Assembly: GCF_003353425.1 (NCBI RefSeq)
Contig: NZ_QRAO01000003.1
Location: 359,088-423,087 of the forward strand
Direction of reading: 5' to 3'
Origin: Marinirhabdus gelatinilytica
GTDB lineage: Bacteria > Bacteroidota > Bacteroidia > Flavobacteriales > Flavobacteriaceae
DNA length: 64,000 bases
In this document: positions 9,025 to 17,865 of the stretch, piece by piece
How the letters are laid out: each line of letters begins with the position of its first letter
Position numbering within the stretch: the stretch's first letter is position 1
The notes under the pieces: model-generated
What the model was told of the DNA's origin: nothing
Seen by the model: only the letters and a program-made list of their open reading frames with translations
Database searches by the model: none
Program-made: the position numbers and the translations under genes

Positions 9025-9189
9025 AATTAATAGTTTTAAGGTTCTACTAAAGAGACGCCTCAGTATTGTTTTTGTTACAGTACTATGCATTACAAAGTAG
9101 CAATTTAACAAAATTTAACACTTTAGGGTGATTTGTATTGACACACACAACTAATAGCTATCCTACATGTAACATTTTCTTTTAAAGAG

Positions 9190-9197
9190 TATCTTTA
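9190..9197 (+). promoter_or_regulatory. -7 box for the DUF5694 lipoprotein gene
   Basis: TATCTTTA (last base differs from TAnnTTTG) ends 12 nt before the ATG at 9210. Confidence 0.5.
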
Positions 9198-9209
9198 GAA
9201 AAAACAATC

Positions 9210-10100
9210 ATGAAATATTTTATCATACTTAGTATCTTAAGCTTCTTTATCTCTTGTACTGAAAACACTCAAAAAACAACTTCCCCTTCATCTGAAAGCA
9301 TAGAAACCAGTACTAAAGACACTTTAAAAACACCATCCCACTTCTTTCCAGAGCAGAAAACAAAAGTACTGGTCGTGGGAACTTTTCATTTTGATTACCC
9401 GGGGCTGGATTCCCATAAAACCACACCTGAAGACCAAATAGATGTTTTGAAAGAACCAAAAAAATCTGAAGTGACTGAACTGGTTGGCTACATCAAAAAA
9501 TTTAAGCCTACCAAAATTGCTATTGAAGCTAATGCCAACTGGAATGCGACCCAAAAACTACGTGAGTATGCACAGGGACAACACAGGGATAAGCGGGACG
9601 AACGTTATCAACTGGCAATGAGGACCGCAACAGAACTGGGGGTGGATACCTTATATGAGGTAAATGCTTATTCGCTACGTAGCGATTTATACAAAAAAGA
9701 TTCGCTGTTTCTTAAAAGTATCACAGGAGATGTTAATTGGGACTATGAGGATCCGCTTTGGGAGGGTTTTGAAAACTGGATGGCGTACGATGATAAACTT
9801 ATCCCGAAGATGAATCTCACAGAGTATTTCAAGCATATGAACTCGAGAGAATCGCACAATTACGGCTACGGAATTTACCTCCTCGGAAACTTTAAGTCTA
9901 AAAACAATCAGGGGGCAGATCATCTATCCATCTGGTGGTATAACAGAAACCTTAGGATTTTTAGAAATATCATTGGCATTACAGAGAGTCCCGAAGATAG
10001 AATTCTGGTCGTTATGGGCAACGGACACGCGGCTATTCTAAGAAATCTTTTTGAAACCTCACCAAACTATGAGTTCGTAGAATTTGATAGTTTGGAATAG
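9210..10100 (+). CDS. DUF5694-type lipoprotein
   Basis: A 296-residue predicted lipoprotein (signal ending FFISC, Cys16) with a Ser/Thr-rich linker to about residue 50. The core begins VLVVGTFHFDYPG, followed by KFKPTKIAIEANANWN and, near the C-terminus, VVMGNGHAAILRNLFE. I recognise this as the DUF5694 family. The GTFHF / IE / GNGH spacing resembles TraB/ChaN/TIKI-like proteins, where His and Glu bind metal; that link is inference. It stands alone with its own -7 box. The role is unknown and probably periplasmic or surface-facing. Confidence 0.75.
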   Translation: MKYFIILSILSFFISCTENTQKTTSPSSESIETSTKDTLKTPSHFFPEQKTKVLVVGTFHFDYPGLDSHKTTPEDQIDVLKEPKKSEVTELVGYIKKFKPTKIAIEANANWNATQKLREYAQGQHRDKRDERYQLAMRTATELGVDTLYEVNAYSLRSDLYKKDSLFLKSITGDVNWDYEDPLWEGFENWMAYDDKLIPKMNLTEYFKHMNSRESHNYGYGIYLLGNFKSKNNQGADHLSIWWYNRNLRIFRNIIGITESPEDRILVVMGNGHAAILRNLFETSPNYEFVEFDSLE

Positions 10101-10203
10101 TGTTTTATCGTAATGACAATACAATAAATACACATTTTATTTTTTAGTACCTTTAAGTCGTCCCTCATGGGATGCTCCCAAACAACAAGTAATTAAAGGT
10201 ATT

Positions 10204-11160
10204 ATGAAGCAGAGAGCGCTATTACTTCTTATTGTGGGGATGGTACAAACTGGCTTTTGCCAATCAAACGAACCTTTGGACGATCTGCGCCTGGGGTTTG
10301 GCATAAACATCACTGGAGAGCTACAATCTACCCCTGGAATTAATTTTAGGATAGCTGCAACGGGAGGCGTGGGCAATTACGTACCCATCGCCAGAGATGA
10401 TTTTGGTATGTTACCAGCGGTACACCTAGGCATCTTGTTCTACAACAAAGGAATGCTGGGTAGCAACCTTAACAAGAACTATTACCGCACCACCTTCTTC
10501 GACTTTTTTGCAAACGCTACCTTTACTGCTGGAGCTAAGAACAACACCACGACCCAAGAACTGGAAGGTCGCTTTGTGCCGTTGTACCATTTTTCGGATT
10601 TTGTGGCAAATCCCTTGCAAAATACTTTTGGTTATTCCCTTTCCGTTGGATCCAACTGGCTCATGAACCCAGATAAGAACAGGGCCTCGCAAACAGTGGG
10701 CTTCTTTAATGTAAACGTAGCAAGGCGTGGGCAACTATCCTATTATAACGACGGGGGGCCGGTGTTGTCACTATTCGGAGATCGGGAGGATCGTTTCTAT
10801 ACGGGCGGGGTGGTCATTTCGGCACATTTTAATAGGGAGGCATATATAGACCTTGTAGAGCTTAGCTTCCATAAATTCACGGGCTGGCAACAATATGCAG
10901 TAGATGCAGCAGACAAGCTGCAACTGGACCATATCCCCTACTTTAACGAAGATGCCTTTGGCTTTAACCAGCAACAATGGAAATTGAACGTAACCAGCTT
11001 TCAACAAGGGTATAGTGGATATATTACGTTATACGATTTTAACGCGCTGGACCTTCAGGATTTTATACATTTCAGTACAGATTTTCCTTATCACCCAGAC
11101 TATTATGCGGGATGGCGTGTGGCTACGGGAGTATCGTCACAATTTAAAACGGAAGATTAG
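10204..11160 (+). CDS. Exported protein of unknown function
   Basis: A 318-residue protein with a signal peptide (MKQRALLLLIVGMVQTGFCQ, cleavage near residue 19). The mature part is rich in Gly, Asn, Tyr and Phe with alternating polar/aromatic strands (for example GFGINITGEL, FGYSLSVGSNW, GYSGYITLYDF), suggesting a beta-rich outer-membrane or periplasmic protein. It also contains LSFHKFTGWQQYAVDAADKL, which looks like a helical insert. No family could be assigned with confidence. It is followed after 3 nt by a lipoprotein gene, so the two are probably one transcript and may act together at the outer membrane. Confidence 0.7.
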   Translation: MKQRALLLLIVGMVQTGFCQSNEPLDDLRLGFGINITGELQSTPGINFRIAATGGVGNYVPIARDDFGMLPAVHLGILFYNKGMLGSNLNKNYYRTTFFDFFANATFTAGAKNNTTTQELEGRFVPLYHFSDFVANPLQNTFGYSLSVGSNWLMNPDKNRASQTVGFFNVNVARRGQLSYYNDGGPVLSLFGDREDRFYTGGVVISAHFNREAYIDLVELSFHKFTGWQQYAVDAADKLQLDHIPYFNEDAFGFNQQQWKLNVTSFQQGYSGYITLYDFNALDLQDFIHFSTDFPYHPDYYAGWRVATGVSSQFKTED

Positions 11161-11163
11161 CGT

Positions 11164-11979
11164 ATGAAAACCATAAACTACATCGTAATTTCTTTTATAA
11201 TACTGAGTGTTGTTACTGGGTGCAAAAGTGTGGTTTTCAAGAAAATTGAAGATGTTATCCCTATTTCAGAATACACTGCCTACGTTTTCAGGCTCTGTGA
11301 ATATAGAAACACCTATGGAAACAAACGGTACTTTTTATGCGACAGCCCTTGTGAGGCGAGGGATGTGAACGCTAACGACTCTATACAAGTAGTTGAAGAA
11401 TTGTACGCTTTCCAATCCAATACCAATCCTGAGGATATTGTGTACATCACTTCGAAATCTGATAAATATATTCTGAAAAACGCAGGAATCTTCAACGACC
11501 CACGTTACAAAAAATATATAGCCGTATACGATTTTGAATATGTGTACTTTGGAAATTTTACCGAAAATAAAAAGATAAGCTTTGTAAACCCTGAAGAGGC
11601 ACTTACCTTCTGGCTTCGTCCCGTGCCTGAAGACTGCAGGTTTGTGGTAGACAGTATTTTTAGTGAAACGGCCGTGAAAAATTCCATAAGCAATAAAAAA
11701 TTGGGGTTTGACGGTTTGTTTAAAGTACCCATCCAGTTTATTGAAACCGATAGAAAGATGGTACAATCCAGAAAAGACACCACTGCTGTAACCATTATGC
11801 GCCTGGCCGATGGCGAAATTTATTTTGAAGGCGGGGGGAAAAGATACAGCCTATCCCAAAAAAGGAGGTTACGATACCACCCAGTGTACCGCAATACACA
11901 CGATTCCATTGTCCAAAAAATCGTGCTGGACAGTGTGAGAGCGAATAGACAACTTGAAATAGACTTTGGGGAGTATTGA
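11164..11979 (+). CDS. Lipoprotein of unknown function
   Basis: A 271-residue lipoprotein with lipobox VVTGC (Cys20). The mature chain carries four clustered cysteines early on (LCEYRN, FLCDSPCEAR), which may form disulfides or bind metal. No known domain is recognised. It begins 3 nt after the preceding exported protein and is presumably co-transcribed. Its stop codon abuts the stop of the convergent CsaA-like gene with no spacer and no terminator. Confidence 0.7.
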   Translation: MKTINYIVISFIILSVVTGCKSVVFKKIEDVIPISEYTAYVFRLCEYRNTYGNKRYFLCDSPCEARDVNANDSIQVVEELYAFQSNTNPEDIVYITSKSDKYILKNAGIFNDPRYKKYIAVYDFEYVYFGNFTENKKISFVNPEEALTFWLRPVPEDCRFVVDSIFSETAVKNSISNKKLGFDGLFKVPIQFIETDRKMVQSRKDTTAVTIMRLADGEIYFEGGGKRYSLSQKRRLRYHPVYRNTHDSIVQKIVLDSVRANRQLEIDFGEY

Positions 11980-12315
11980 TCAGGAGATTTTCAGCCCGTT
12001 CTTTACTGCCAAATTAGGTTTCAGTAAAGTTACTTCTTTACCATTTACGGCTCCCAACACCAAGCATTCGCTCATAAAAGGTCCTATTTGTTTCTTTGGG
12101 AAATTTACCACCGCCACTACTTGTTGCCCAACAAGTTCTTTGGGACCGTATAGTTCGGTGATCTGTGCAGAGGATTTTAGGGTTCCTATATCATGGCCAA
12201 AATCAATTTTCAGTTTGTAGGAGGGATTGCGGGCCTCTGGAAAATCTTCGGCCGCAAGAATAGTTCCCACCCGCATATCTACTTTCTCAAAATCTTCCCA
12301 AGAGAGGTTATTCAT
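11980..12315 (-). CDS. CsaA-like tRNA-binding protein
   Basis: A 111-residue protein made of a single tRNA-binding (EMAP-II/OB-fold) domain. Visible marks are VDMRVGTILAAEDFPEARNPSYKLKIDFG, SSAQITELY, QQVVAVVNFP and GPFMSECLVLGA, which match CsaA and the C-terminal domain of MetRS. CsaA proteins bind tRNA and have been described as export-related chaperones. The role here is not shown. It overlaps the upstream gene by 8 nt, implying translational coupling. Confidence 0.88.
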   Translation of the reverse strand: MNNLSWEDFEKVDMRVGTILAAEDFPEARNPSYKLKIDFGHDIGTLKSSAQITELYGPKELVGQQVVAVVNFPKKQIGPFMSECLVLGAVNGKEVTLLKPNLAVKNGLKIS

Positions 12316-12619
12316 TATGCGTAATCTTCAGTTTTTTGCGCATTTCTTCGGAGAGATAGGTACCCGCGGCACTATAATTATCCACCAACAAACCTTTCTG
12401 TCCATCGGTAGTCTCAATTGCATATAATATGGAGCTGTCCCCAGGATCTGTCATCCCTTCAAACCTAAAATAACGTACAACCTCACAATCTCCTGCCTTC
12501 CATTTCTTCTTGAGCCCCTTAGATTGAATTCCATCTTCAACAAGGTTAAAATCTACCGTATATCCTTCGTCTTGCAAGTTTTCTATCGCTACAGAGAGCG
12601 AACTATATCCTTTTTTCAT
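12308..12619 (-). CDS. Small conserved protein (usually labelled phosphoribosylpyrophosphate synthetase)
   Basis: A 103-residue soluble protein with YSSLSVAIENLQDEGYTVDF, VVRYFRFEGMTDPGDSSILYAIET and GLLVDNYSA. It resembles a short flavobacterial family often named phosphoribosylpyrophosphate synthetase. At this size it lacks the PRPP-synthetase fold, so the name is unlikely to describe its activity. The start at 12619 is preferred over 12646 because a TATCTTTA box occupies 12636-12643. It forms a two-gene unit with the CsaA-like gene. Confidence 0.75.
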   Translation of the reverse strand: MKKGYSSLSVAIENLQDEGYTVDFNLVEDGIQSKGLKKKWKAGDCEVVRYFRFEGMTDPGDSSILYAIETTDGQKGLLVDNYSAAGTYLSEEMRKKLKITHNE

Positions 12620-12635
12620 ACTAATTGGTTTTCCA

Positions 12636-12643
12636 TAAAGATA
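12636..12643 (-). promoter_or_regulatory. -7 box of the two-gene CsaA unit
   Basis: Minus-strand TATCTTTA ends 16 nt before the ATG at 12619. Confidence 0.5.
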
Positions 12644-12802
12644 CACAGGCTATGAGAGACTTTCAAATTTTTATAATATGTTTAATAGTTTACTCTTATA
12701 GGCATTCGGATAAAAGCTGAGATATAAAAATAGTTTTGCATGATCTCAAAAACCATGACACATTTAGGCTTAACAATAAGTGCAGAAATTTAAAAAACAA
12801 TG

Positions 12803-12810
12803 TATCTTTA
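12803..12810 (+). promoter_or_regulatory. -7 box of the DUF3124 gene
   Basis: TATCTTTA lies 46 nt before the ATG at 12857, giving a leader of about 40 nt. Confidence 0.45.
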
Positions 12811-12856
12811 AGCACGACACATAAAATTAGTTTTCAGCAACATTAAAAACATCACA

Positions 12857-13393
12857 ATGCTTTTCTCTGTATTTCCCATCCTGAAAAAATTATATTTTAT
12901 ACCCTTGCTCACAATAGGCCTGCTTTTTGGATGTGAGACCGAAAAACAAATAAGCTCCGTTAACCCCGAAAATTGGTCCAAACGAATGGCCAATATGAGC
13001 CAAGTGGACTCGCTCGAGTATGGCAAATCCTATCTTTCCATCTATTCACAGATCTATAGCCTTTCTGAACATACCACACACAACCTAACGGCCATGGTGA
13101 GCATGAGAAACACCAGCGAGGAGGACACCATTTATATTTTACGGGCCGAATATTTCGACTCCCACGGAAGGTCTATCCGAAACTATTTTAAAAACCCCAT
13201 TTATCTAGCTCCACTGGAAACTACAGACATTGTGATTGACGAGCTGGATATTACCGGAGGCACCGGAGCCAACTTTATCTTTGAATGGAACAAACCCCAC
13301 AAGTCCCCCGAACCATTGTTTGAGGGCGTTATGAACTCTACCATGGGACAACAGGGGCTCTCCTTTACCACACAGGCAAAGCGCATTGAATAA
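12857..13393 (+). CDS. DUF3124 domain lipoprotein
   Basis: A 178-residue protein with a hydrophobic N-terminus and LLFGC lipobox. Residues about 60-165 match DUF3124: SIYSQIYSL, LTAMVSMRNTSEEDTIYILRAEYFDSHGR, LAPLETTDIVIDE and GGTGANFIFEW. The domain is a beta-sandwich-like unit of unknown role in exported proteins. It stands alone, between the divergent CsaA unit and uvrB. Confidence 0.85.
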   Translation: MLFSVFPILKKLYFIPLLTIGLLFGCETEKQISSVNPENWSKRMANMSQVDSLEYGKSYLSIYSQIYSLSEHTTHNLTAMVSMRNTSEEDTIYILRAEYFDSHGRSIRNYFKNPIYLAPLETTDIVIDELDITGGTGANFIFEWNKPHKSPEPLFEGVMNSTMGQQGLSFTTQAKRIE

Positions 13394-13565
13394 CTGCTTA
13401 TAAAGAATATTTTTTGCGATATCCCTGCTGAAATTCTTTCAAAAAAAGACACTGACGTAACACAATAAAATCGATCGAAGCTGAAGTTTGAAGAGCGATC
13501 CTATTTCCGAAGCAAAAGGAAACTATTTTAAGGTTTCTATAAATTTTCATACCCCCTAGTTTCCT

Positions 13566-13573
13566 TATCTTTG
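13566..13573 (+). promoter_or_regulatory. uvrB promoter -7 box
   Basis: TATCTTTG ends only 7 nt before the uvrB ATG, so the message should have almost no leader. Confidence 0.65.
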
Positions 13574-13580
13574 TGCAGCT

Positions 13581-15584
13581 ATGAAATTCAAGATCAAATC
13601 AGATTTTAAACCTACTGGAGACCAGCCCCAGGCCATACAATCATTGGTAAGCGGCATTGAGGGAGGAGAAAAATACCAAACCCTACTAGGGGTTACGGGG
13701 AGTGGTAAAACCTTTACTGCGGCCAATGTGGTGGAGAGCGTGCAAAAACCTACCTTGGTATTGGCACACAACAAAACCTTGGCGGCACAGCTGTACAGTG
13801 AGTTCAAACAATTTTTTCCAGACAATGCGGTGGAATATTTTGTCTCTTATTACGACTACTACCAGCCCGAAGCCTTTATCCCCAGTAGCGGCACCTATAT
13901 TGAAAAAGACCTTTCCATTAACGAGGATATCGAGAAATTGCGATTGAGCACCACCTCTTCCCTACTCTCGGGAAGACGGGATGTACTCGTGGTCGCTTCG
14001 GTTTCTTGCCTGTACGGTATTGGTAATCCTGTTGAATTTCAGAAAAACGTTATAAGCCTCCAAAAAGGGCAAATTCTGGCACGCACCAAATTACTCCATA
14101 GGCTGGTACAAAGCCTTTATTCGCGTACCGAAGCAGAATTTTCCAACGGAAGGTTCCGCATAAAAGGAGACACCGTAGATGTGTACCCTGGCTATGCAGA
14201 TGACGCCTTCCGAATCCACTTTTTTGGCGACGAGATTGAAGATATCGAAGCTTTCAATCCACAAACCAACGAGATTATTGAAAAATACGACCGCCTGAAT
14301 ATTTATCCCGCAAATATGTTTGTTACCTCACCAGATGTCTTGCAGGGTGCTATTAGGAACATTCAGGACGACCTCGTGAAACAAGTAGACTATTTTAAGG
14401 AGATAGGAAAACATCTTGAGGCAAAACGATTGGACGAACGTACCAATTTCGATCTGGAAATGATACGCGAACTGGGCTATTGCAGCGGTATTGAAAATTA
14501 CTCACGTTACTTGGACCAGCGATTGCCAGGTACGAGACCTTTCTGCTTGCTGGATTATTTTCCGGACGATTATTTAATGTTGGTGGACGAGAGCCATGTA
14601 TCCATCCCTCAAGTGGGTGCCATGTATGGTGGTGACCGTTCCCGAAAGGAAAACCTGGTGGAGTACGGCTTTAGGTTACCCGCCGCAATGGACAACCGCC
14701 CATTGAAGTTTGAAGAGTTTGAAACCCTACAAAATCAAGTGATCTATGTAAGTGCAACCCCAGCAGATTATGAACTGGAAAAAAGTGGTGGGGTATATGT
14801 AGAGCAGATTATAAGGCCCACTGGACTATTGGACCCGCCTATTGAAGTACGTCCAAGTTTGAACCAGATAGACGACTTGTTGGAAGAGATCCAGCAGCGT
14901 GTAGAGAAAGACGAGCGTGTGCTGGTGACCACACTCACCAAGCGAATGGCCGAAGAACTCACCAAGTACCTTAGCCGTGTAAACATACGCTGTCGTTATA
15001 TCCATAGCGACGTGGACACCTTGGAACGTGTGGAGATTATGCAGGATCTCCGTCTTGGTATATTTGATGTTTTGGTTGGGGTGAACCTGTTGAGGGAAGG
15101 ATTGGACTTGCCAGAGGTTTCACTCGTGGCCATTTTGGATGCAGATAAGGAAGGTTTCCTTCGCAGCAACCGTTCGCTAACGCAAACGGTGGGACGTGCC
15201 GCACGCCACATTAACGGAAAGGCAATTATGTATGCCGATAAGATTACCCGAAGCATGCAAGCAACCATAGATGGCACCAATTACAGAAGGGAAAAACAAA
15301 TTGCCTATAATAAAGAGCACAATCTCACCCCAAAGGCAATAAAGAAGAGTTTTGAAAACGCACTCACCAAAAAGAAAACCGAGCGCTATACCTTTGATAC
15401 TGCCGAAAGTCTAGCCGCAGAACCTGAAACTGAATACCTTACAAAACCACAAATAGAGAAAAAAATAAGGGATACCCGTAAAGAGATGGAAAAGGCAGCA
15501 AAAGAGCTCGACTTTATGATGGCCGCCAAACTAAGGGATAAGATAAAGAGCTTGCAGGGCCAATTGGAAAACGTTCAATCTTGA
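13581..15584 (+). CDS. uvrB: Excinuclease ABC subunit B
   Basis: A 667-residue protein of normal UvrB length. UvrB is the damage-verifying helicase of nucleotide excision repair, loaded by UvrA and partner of UvrC. Walker A is GVTGSGKT (37-44). The beta-hairpin region follows (YYDYYQPEAFIPSSGTYIEKD, about 91-111), then helicase motifs VDESH, YVSATP and the motif VI region QTVGRAARH. A C-terminal UVR motif (IRDTRKEMEKAAKELDFMMA) contacts UvrC. A metallopeptidase-like gene starts 17 nt downstream in the same direction. Confidence 0.98.
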   Translation: MKFKIKSDFKPTGDQPQAIQSLVSGIEGGEKYQTLLGVTGSGKTFTAANVVESVQKPTLVLAHNKTLAAQLYSEFKQFFPDNAVEYFVSYYDYYQPEAFIPSSGTYIEKDLSINEDIEKLRLSTTSSLLSGRRDVLVVASVSCLYGIGNPVEFQKNVISLQKGQILARTKLLHRLVQSLYSRTEAEFSNGRFRIKGDTVDVYPGYADDAFRIHFFGDEIEDIEAFNPQTNEIIEKYDRLNIYPANMFVTSPDVLQGAIRNIQDDLVKQVDYFKEIGKHLEAKRLDERTNFDLEMIRELGYCSGIENYSRYLDQRLPGTRPFCLLDYFPDDYLMLVDESHVSIPQVGAMYGGDRSRKENLVEYGFRLPAAMDNRPLKFEEFETLQNQVIYVSATPADYELEKSGGVYVEQIIRPTGLLDPPIEVRPSLNQIDDLLEEIQQRVEKDERVLVTTLTKRMAEELTKYLSRVNIRCRYIHSDVDTLERVEIMQDLRLGIFDVLVGVNLLREGLDLPEVSLVAILDADKEGFLRSNRSLTQTVGRAARHINGKAIMYADKITRSMQATIDGTNYRREKQIAYNKEHNLTPKAIKKSFENALTKKKTERYTFDTAESLAAEPETEYLTKPQIEKKIRDTRKEMEKAAKELDFMMAAKLRDKIKSLQGQLENVQS

Positions 15585-15601
15585 AAGCAAAAATATTTAG
15601 T

Positions 15602-16216
15602 ATGCCCTTAACACGCTACATAGTTGCTATTTTGTACTTTTCTGCCTGTATGATCGCTACTTCCCAAATTGACCAATCCAACAAAATAATTCCCGAAGAT
15701 ATAAGAGCCGAAGCACTTACGGCCCTCTCCTATTATCCAGAATTAAAGGATACCGAAATCGAGTTCAAGTATAAGAACAACATCAGGAAATCTACCATGC
15801 AGGCACAGCCCACGTTTGGCAGTATTTTTAGGAGCAAGGAGAACAGGAGCTATATTATCTTGATAAGCCGAAAGATTCAAATTGAAGATGAGAGCTTCAC
15901 TTTAAAGGACATCCCCAGCGATGTCATCATAGGTTGGTTGGGGCACGAACTGGGACATATTATGGATTACCGTGACAGGACGGGTGTAGGGATGATTATC
16001 TTTGGGATTAAGTATCTCTTTAGTGGTGCACATATCAAGGAAGTGGAGCGTGCGGCCGACACCTATGCCATTAACCACGGGATGGGAGAATACATCTTAA
16101 AAACGAAGAACTTTATCCTCGACAATGCCAGCTTTTCTGAAAGGTACAAAGCAAAACTCCGCAAACTCTACATGTCCCCAGAGGAGGTGATGCATTTAAT
16201 AGAACAAAAACAGTAG
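15602..16216 (+). CDS. Exported HExxH metallopeptidase-like protein
   Basis: A 204-residue protein with a signal peptide (MPLTRYIVAILYFSACMIATSQ). The zinc site appears as HELGH at 115-119, with a likely third ligand in EVERAADTYA (Glu147/Glu149, Asp153), the layout of M48-like gluzincins. There is no multi-pass membrane region, unlike HtpX. A frame extension to a TTG at 15581 overlaps uvrB but would spoil the signal peptide, so the ATG at 15602 is chosen. It is probably co-transcribed with uvrB, although no shared function is evident. Confidence 0.75.
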   Translation: MPLTRYIVAILYFSACMIATSQIDQSNKIIPEDIRAEALTALSYYPELKDTEIEFKYKNNIRKSTMQAQPTFGSIFRSKENRSYIILISRKIQIEDESFTLKDIPSDVIIGWLGHELGHIMDYRDRTGVGMIIFGIKYLFSGAHIKEVERAADTYAINHGMGEYILKTKNFILDNASFSERYKAKLRKLYMSPEEVMHLIEQKQ

Positions 16217-16239
16217 CTAATAGCTAATGCCTAAAAATA

Positions 16240-17766
16240 TTACTCCAGCTCCTCTTTTACAAACGCTTCCCAATCTGCAAATTTCTCTTCACCCATAACC
16301 CGTTCCATCTTTACCTGTCCGCCTTTCTTCTTGTTGGCGCCGCTCCATTCGTAAAATACATTGGGCGGGACGGTGGTAACCTTTACTCCTTTTAAAGATT
16401 TTCCACGCGCCACTTTGTAATTTTTATTGGCTTCTTGTAAAGTACTATCAAGGGCTTCGGCCAGTTTTGTTGCCGGAACAGTAGCTTCGGTGCCCAGATA
16501 CCAGTGGTGATGGAACTCCCCATCGATCTTTACGGCAGCGAGGGTAAATTCAGGAATCTTGATATCGAACTGTTCCTCCATCTCGCGCAGGGCGGTTTCC
16601 ATTTTGTTTACGGAAAGCTGGGAGCCCACGACATTCAAAAAGAATTTGGTACGTCCGGTGATCTTGATTTCGGCTTTTTCAACATCGGTAAAAGCAATGG
16701 TGTCGCCAATTAAATAACGCCACGCTCCCGAAACAGTGGAAATGATAAGCACATAATCTGTATCCTCTTCCACTTCAGCAAGGGTAAGTGCCGGCGCATC
16801 TTGAGAGAGCGAACCGTCTTCCTCGATGTATTCGGGCTTAAAGGGAACGAACTCGAAATATATCCCGTTGTCCGTTACCAATTTCATAGAAGTTGTTTCA
16901 GGTCTTTGCTGAAATGCTATAAAACCTTCGGAAGCCAGATAAGTGTCAATTACCGTAACCTCTTTTCCGCAGAGCTGCCTGAAGCTTTTTTCGTAGGGTT
17001 GAAATGCTACCCCGCCACTTGTAAAAACCTGTAAGTTAGGCCAAACGTCGTGTATCGTTTCAGCATCATGATACTTTATGACTTCCTTCATCATCAACTC
17101 CATCCAGGAAGGGATACCACTCAAGGCACCAATGTCCCACTCCTTTGCCCGTTTGGCAATAGTGGCCACGCGTTTGTCCCAATCGTCAATCTTTGCTATT
17201 TCCTCTCCGGGCTTGTAGTACCCACGGAACCAAAACGGAATATTACTGGCAGAGATACCGCTTATCTCGCCTTCGAGAAATTCGTCACGCTCGTTCAGGT
17301 CTGTAGAGCTTCCCAGCATCATGATTTCCTTTTCAAAAAAATCGGTCGGGAGGTCAAAGTTTGCCAGTGCACCCACTTGTTTTATGCCCGTGGTGCGTAT
17401 GGCCTCTATCATTTCATCGGTTACGGGAATGCGTTTGCTGGTTTTTCCCGTGGTACCACTGCTCAGGGCAAAATAAGATGGTTTCCCGGGCCAGGTAATG
17501 TCCTCGAGACCTTCAATGGTCCGGTCCCACCAGTCGGCTTTCATTTGGTGGTAATCGAAGTATGGGACTTTTTCAGAAAACTGTGTTTGGAAGTCTTCGG
17601 GTTCCAGAATTTTTGAGAACCCATAATATTTTCCAAATGCAGTATCTCTTGCGGTTTCGAGCAGTTTTTTCAAGATTTTTTGTTGCTCTTCAATGGGGGA
17701 GGATTCTGAAACGATACTGTCCCGTAAATCTATTGCTCCCTTTATGATAGATCCTAGAATGGCCAT
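16240..17766 (-). CDS. GH3 auxin-responsive promoter family protein
   Basis: A 508-residue member of the GH3 branch of the ANL adenylating superfamily. It has the ATP loop YFALSSGTTGKTSKRIPV (about 98-115) and later EGFIAFQQ, YLIGDTIAF and ITGRTKFFLNVVGSQLS, which mark the adenylation core and hinge. GH3 enzymes adenylate a carboxylate and join it to an amino acid. The bacterial substrates are unknown. It is a single gene, divergent from rluF. Confidence 0.9.
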   Translation of the reverse strand: MAILGSIIKGAIDLRDSIVSESSPIEEQQKILKKLLETARDTAFGKYYGFSKILEPEDFQTQFSEKVPYFDYHQMKADWWDRTIEGLEDITWPGKPSYFALSSGTTGKTSKRIPVTDEMIEAIRTTGIKQVGALANFDLPTDFFEKEIMMLGSSTDLNERDEFLEGEISGISASNIPFWFRGYYKPGEEIAKIDDWDKRVATIAKRAKEWDIGALSGIPSWMELMMKEVIKYHDAETIHDVWPNLQVFTSGGVAFQPYEKSFRQLCGKEVTVIDTYLASEGFIAFQQRPETTSMKLVTDNGIYFEFVPFKPEYIEEDGSLSQDAPALTLAEVEEDTDYVLIISTVSGAWRYLIGDTIAFTDVEKAEIKITGRTKFFLNVVGSQLSVNKMETALREMEEQFDIKIPEFTLAAVKIDGEFHHHWYLGTEATVPATKLAEALDSTLQEANKNYKVARGKSLKGVKVTTVPPNVFYEWSGANKKKGGQVKMERVMGEEKFADWEAFVKEELE

Positions 17767-17853
17767 GGTTTTTCCTTTTGATGTTAAAATTAAGATATTC
17801 TTTCAGCAGTAGGGTTAGGTTTAAATGAAGTTTAACGGTTCTATTCATTTCAG

Positions 17854-17861
17854 TACTTTTG
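17854..17861 (+). promoter_or_regulatory. rluF promoter -7 box
   Basis: TACTTTTG ends 4 nt before the rluF ATG, which implies a leaderless or near-leaderless transcript. Confidence 0.65.
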
Positions 17862-17865
17862 CAGT

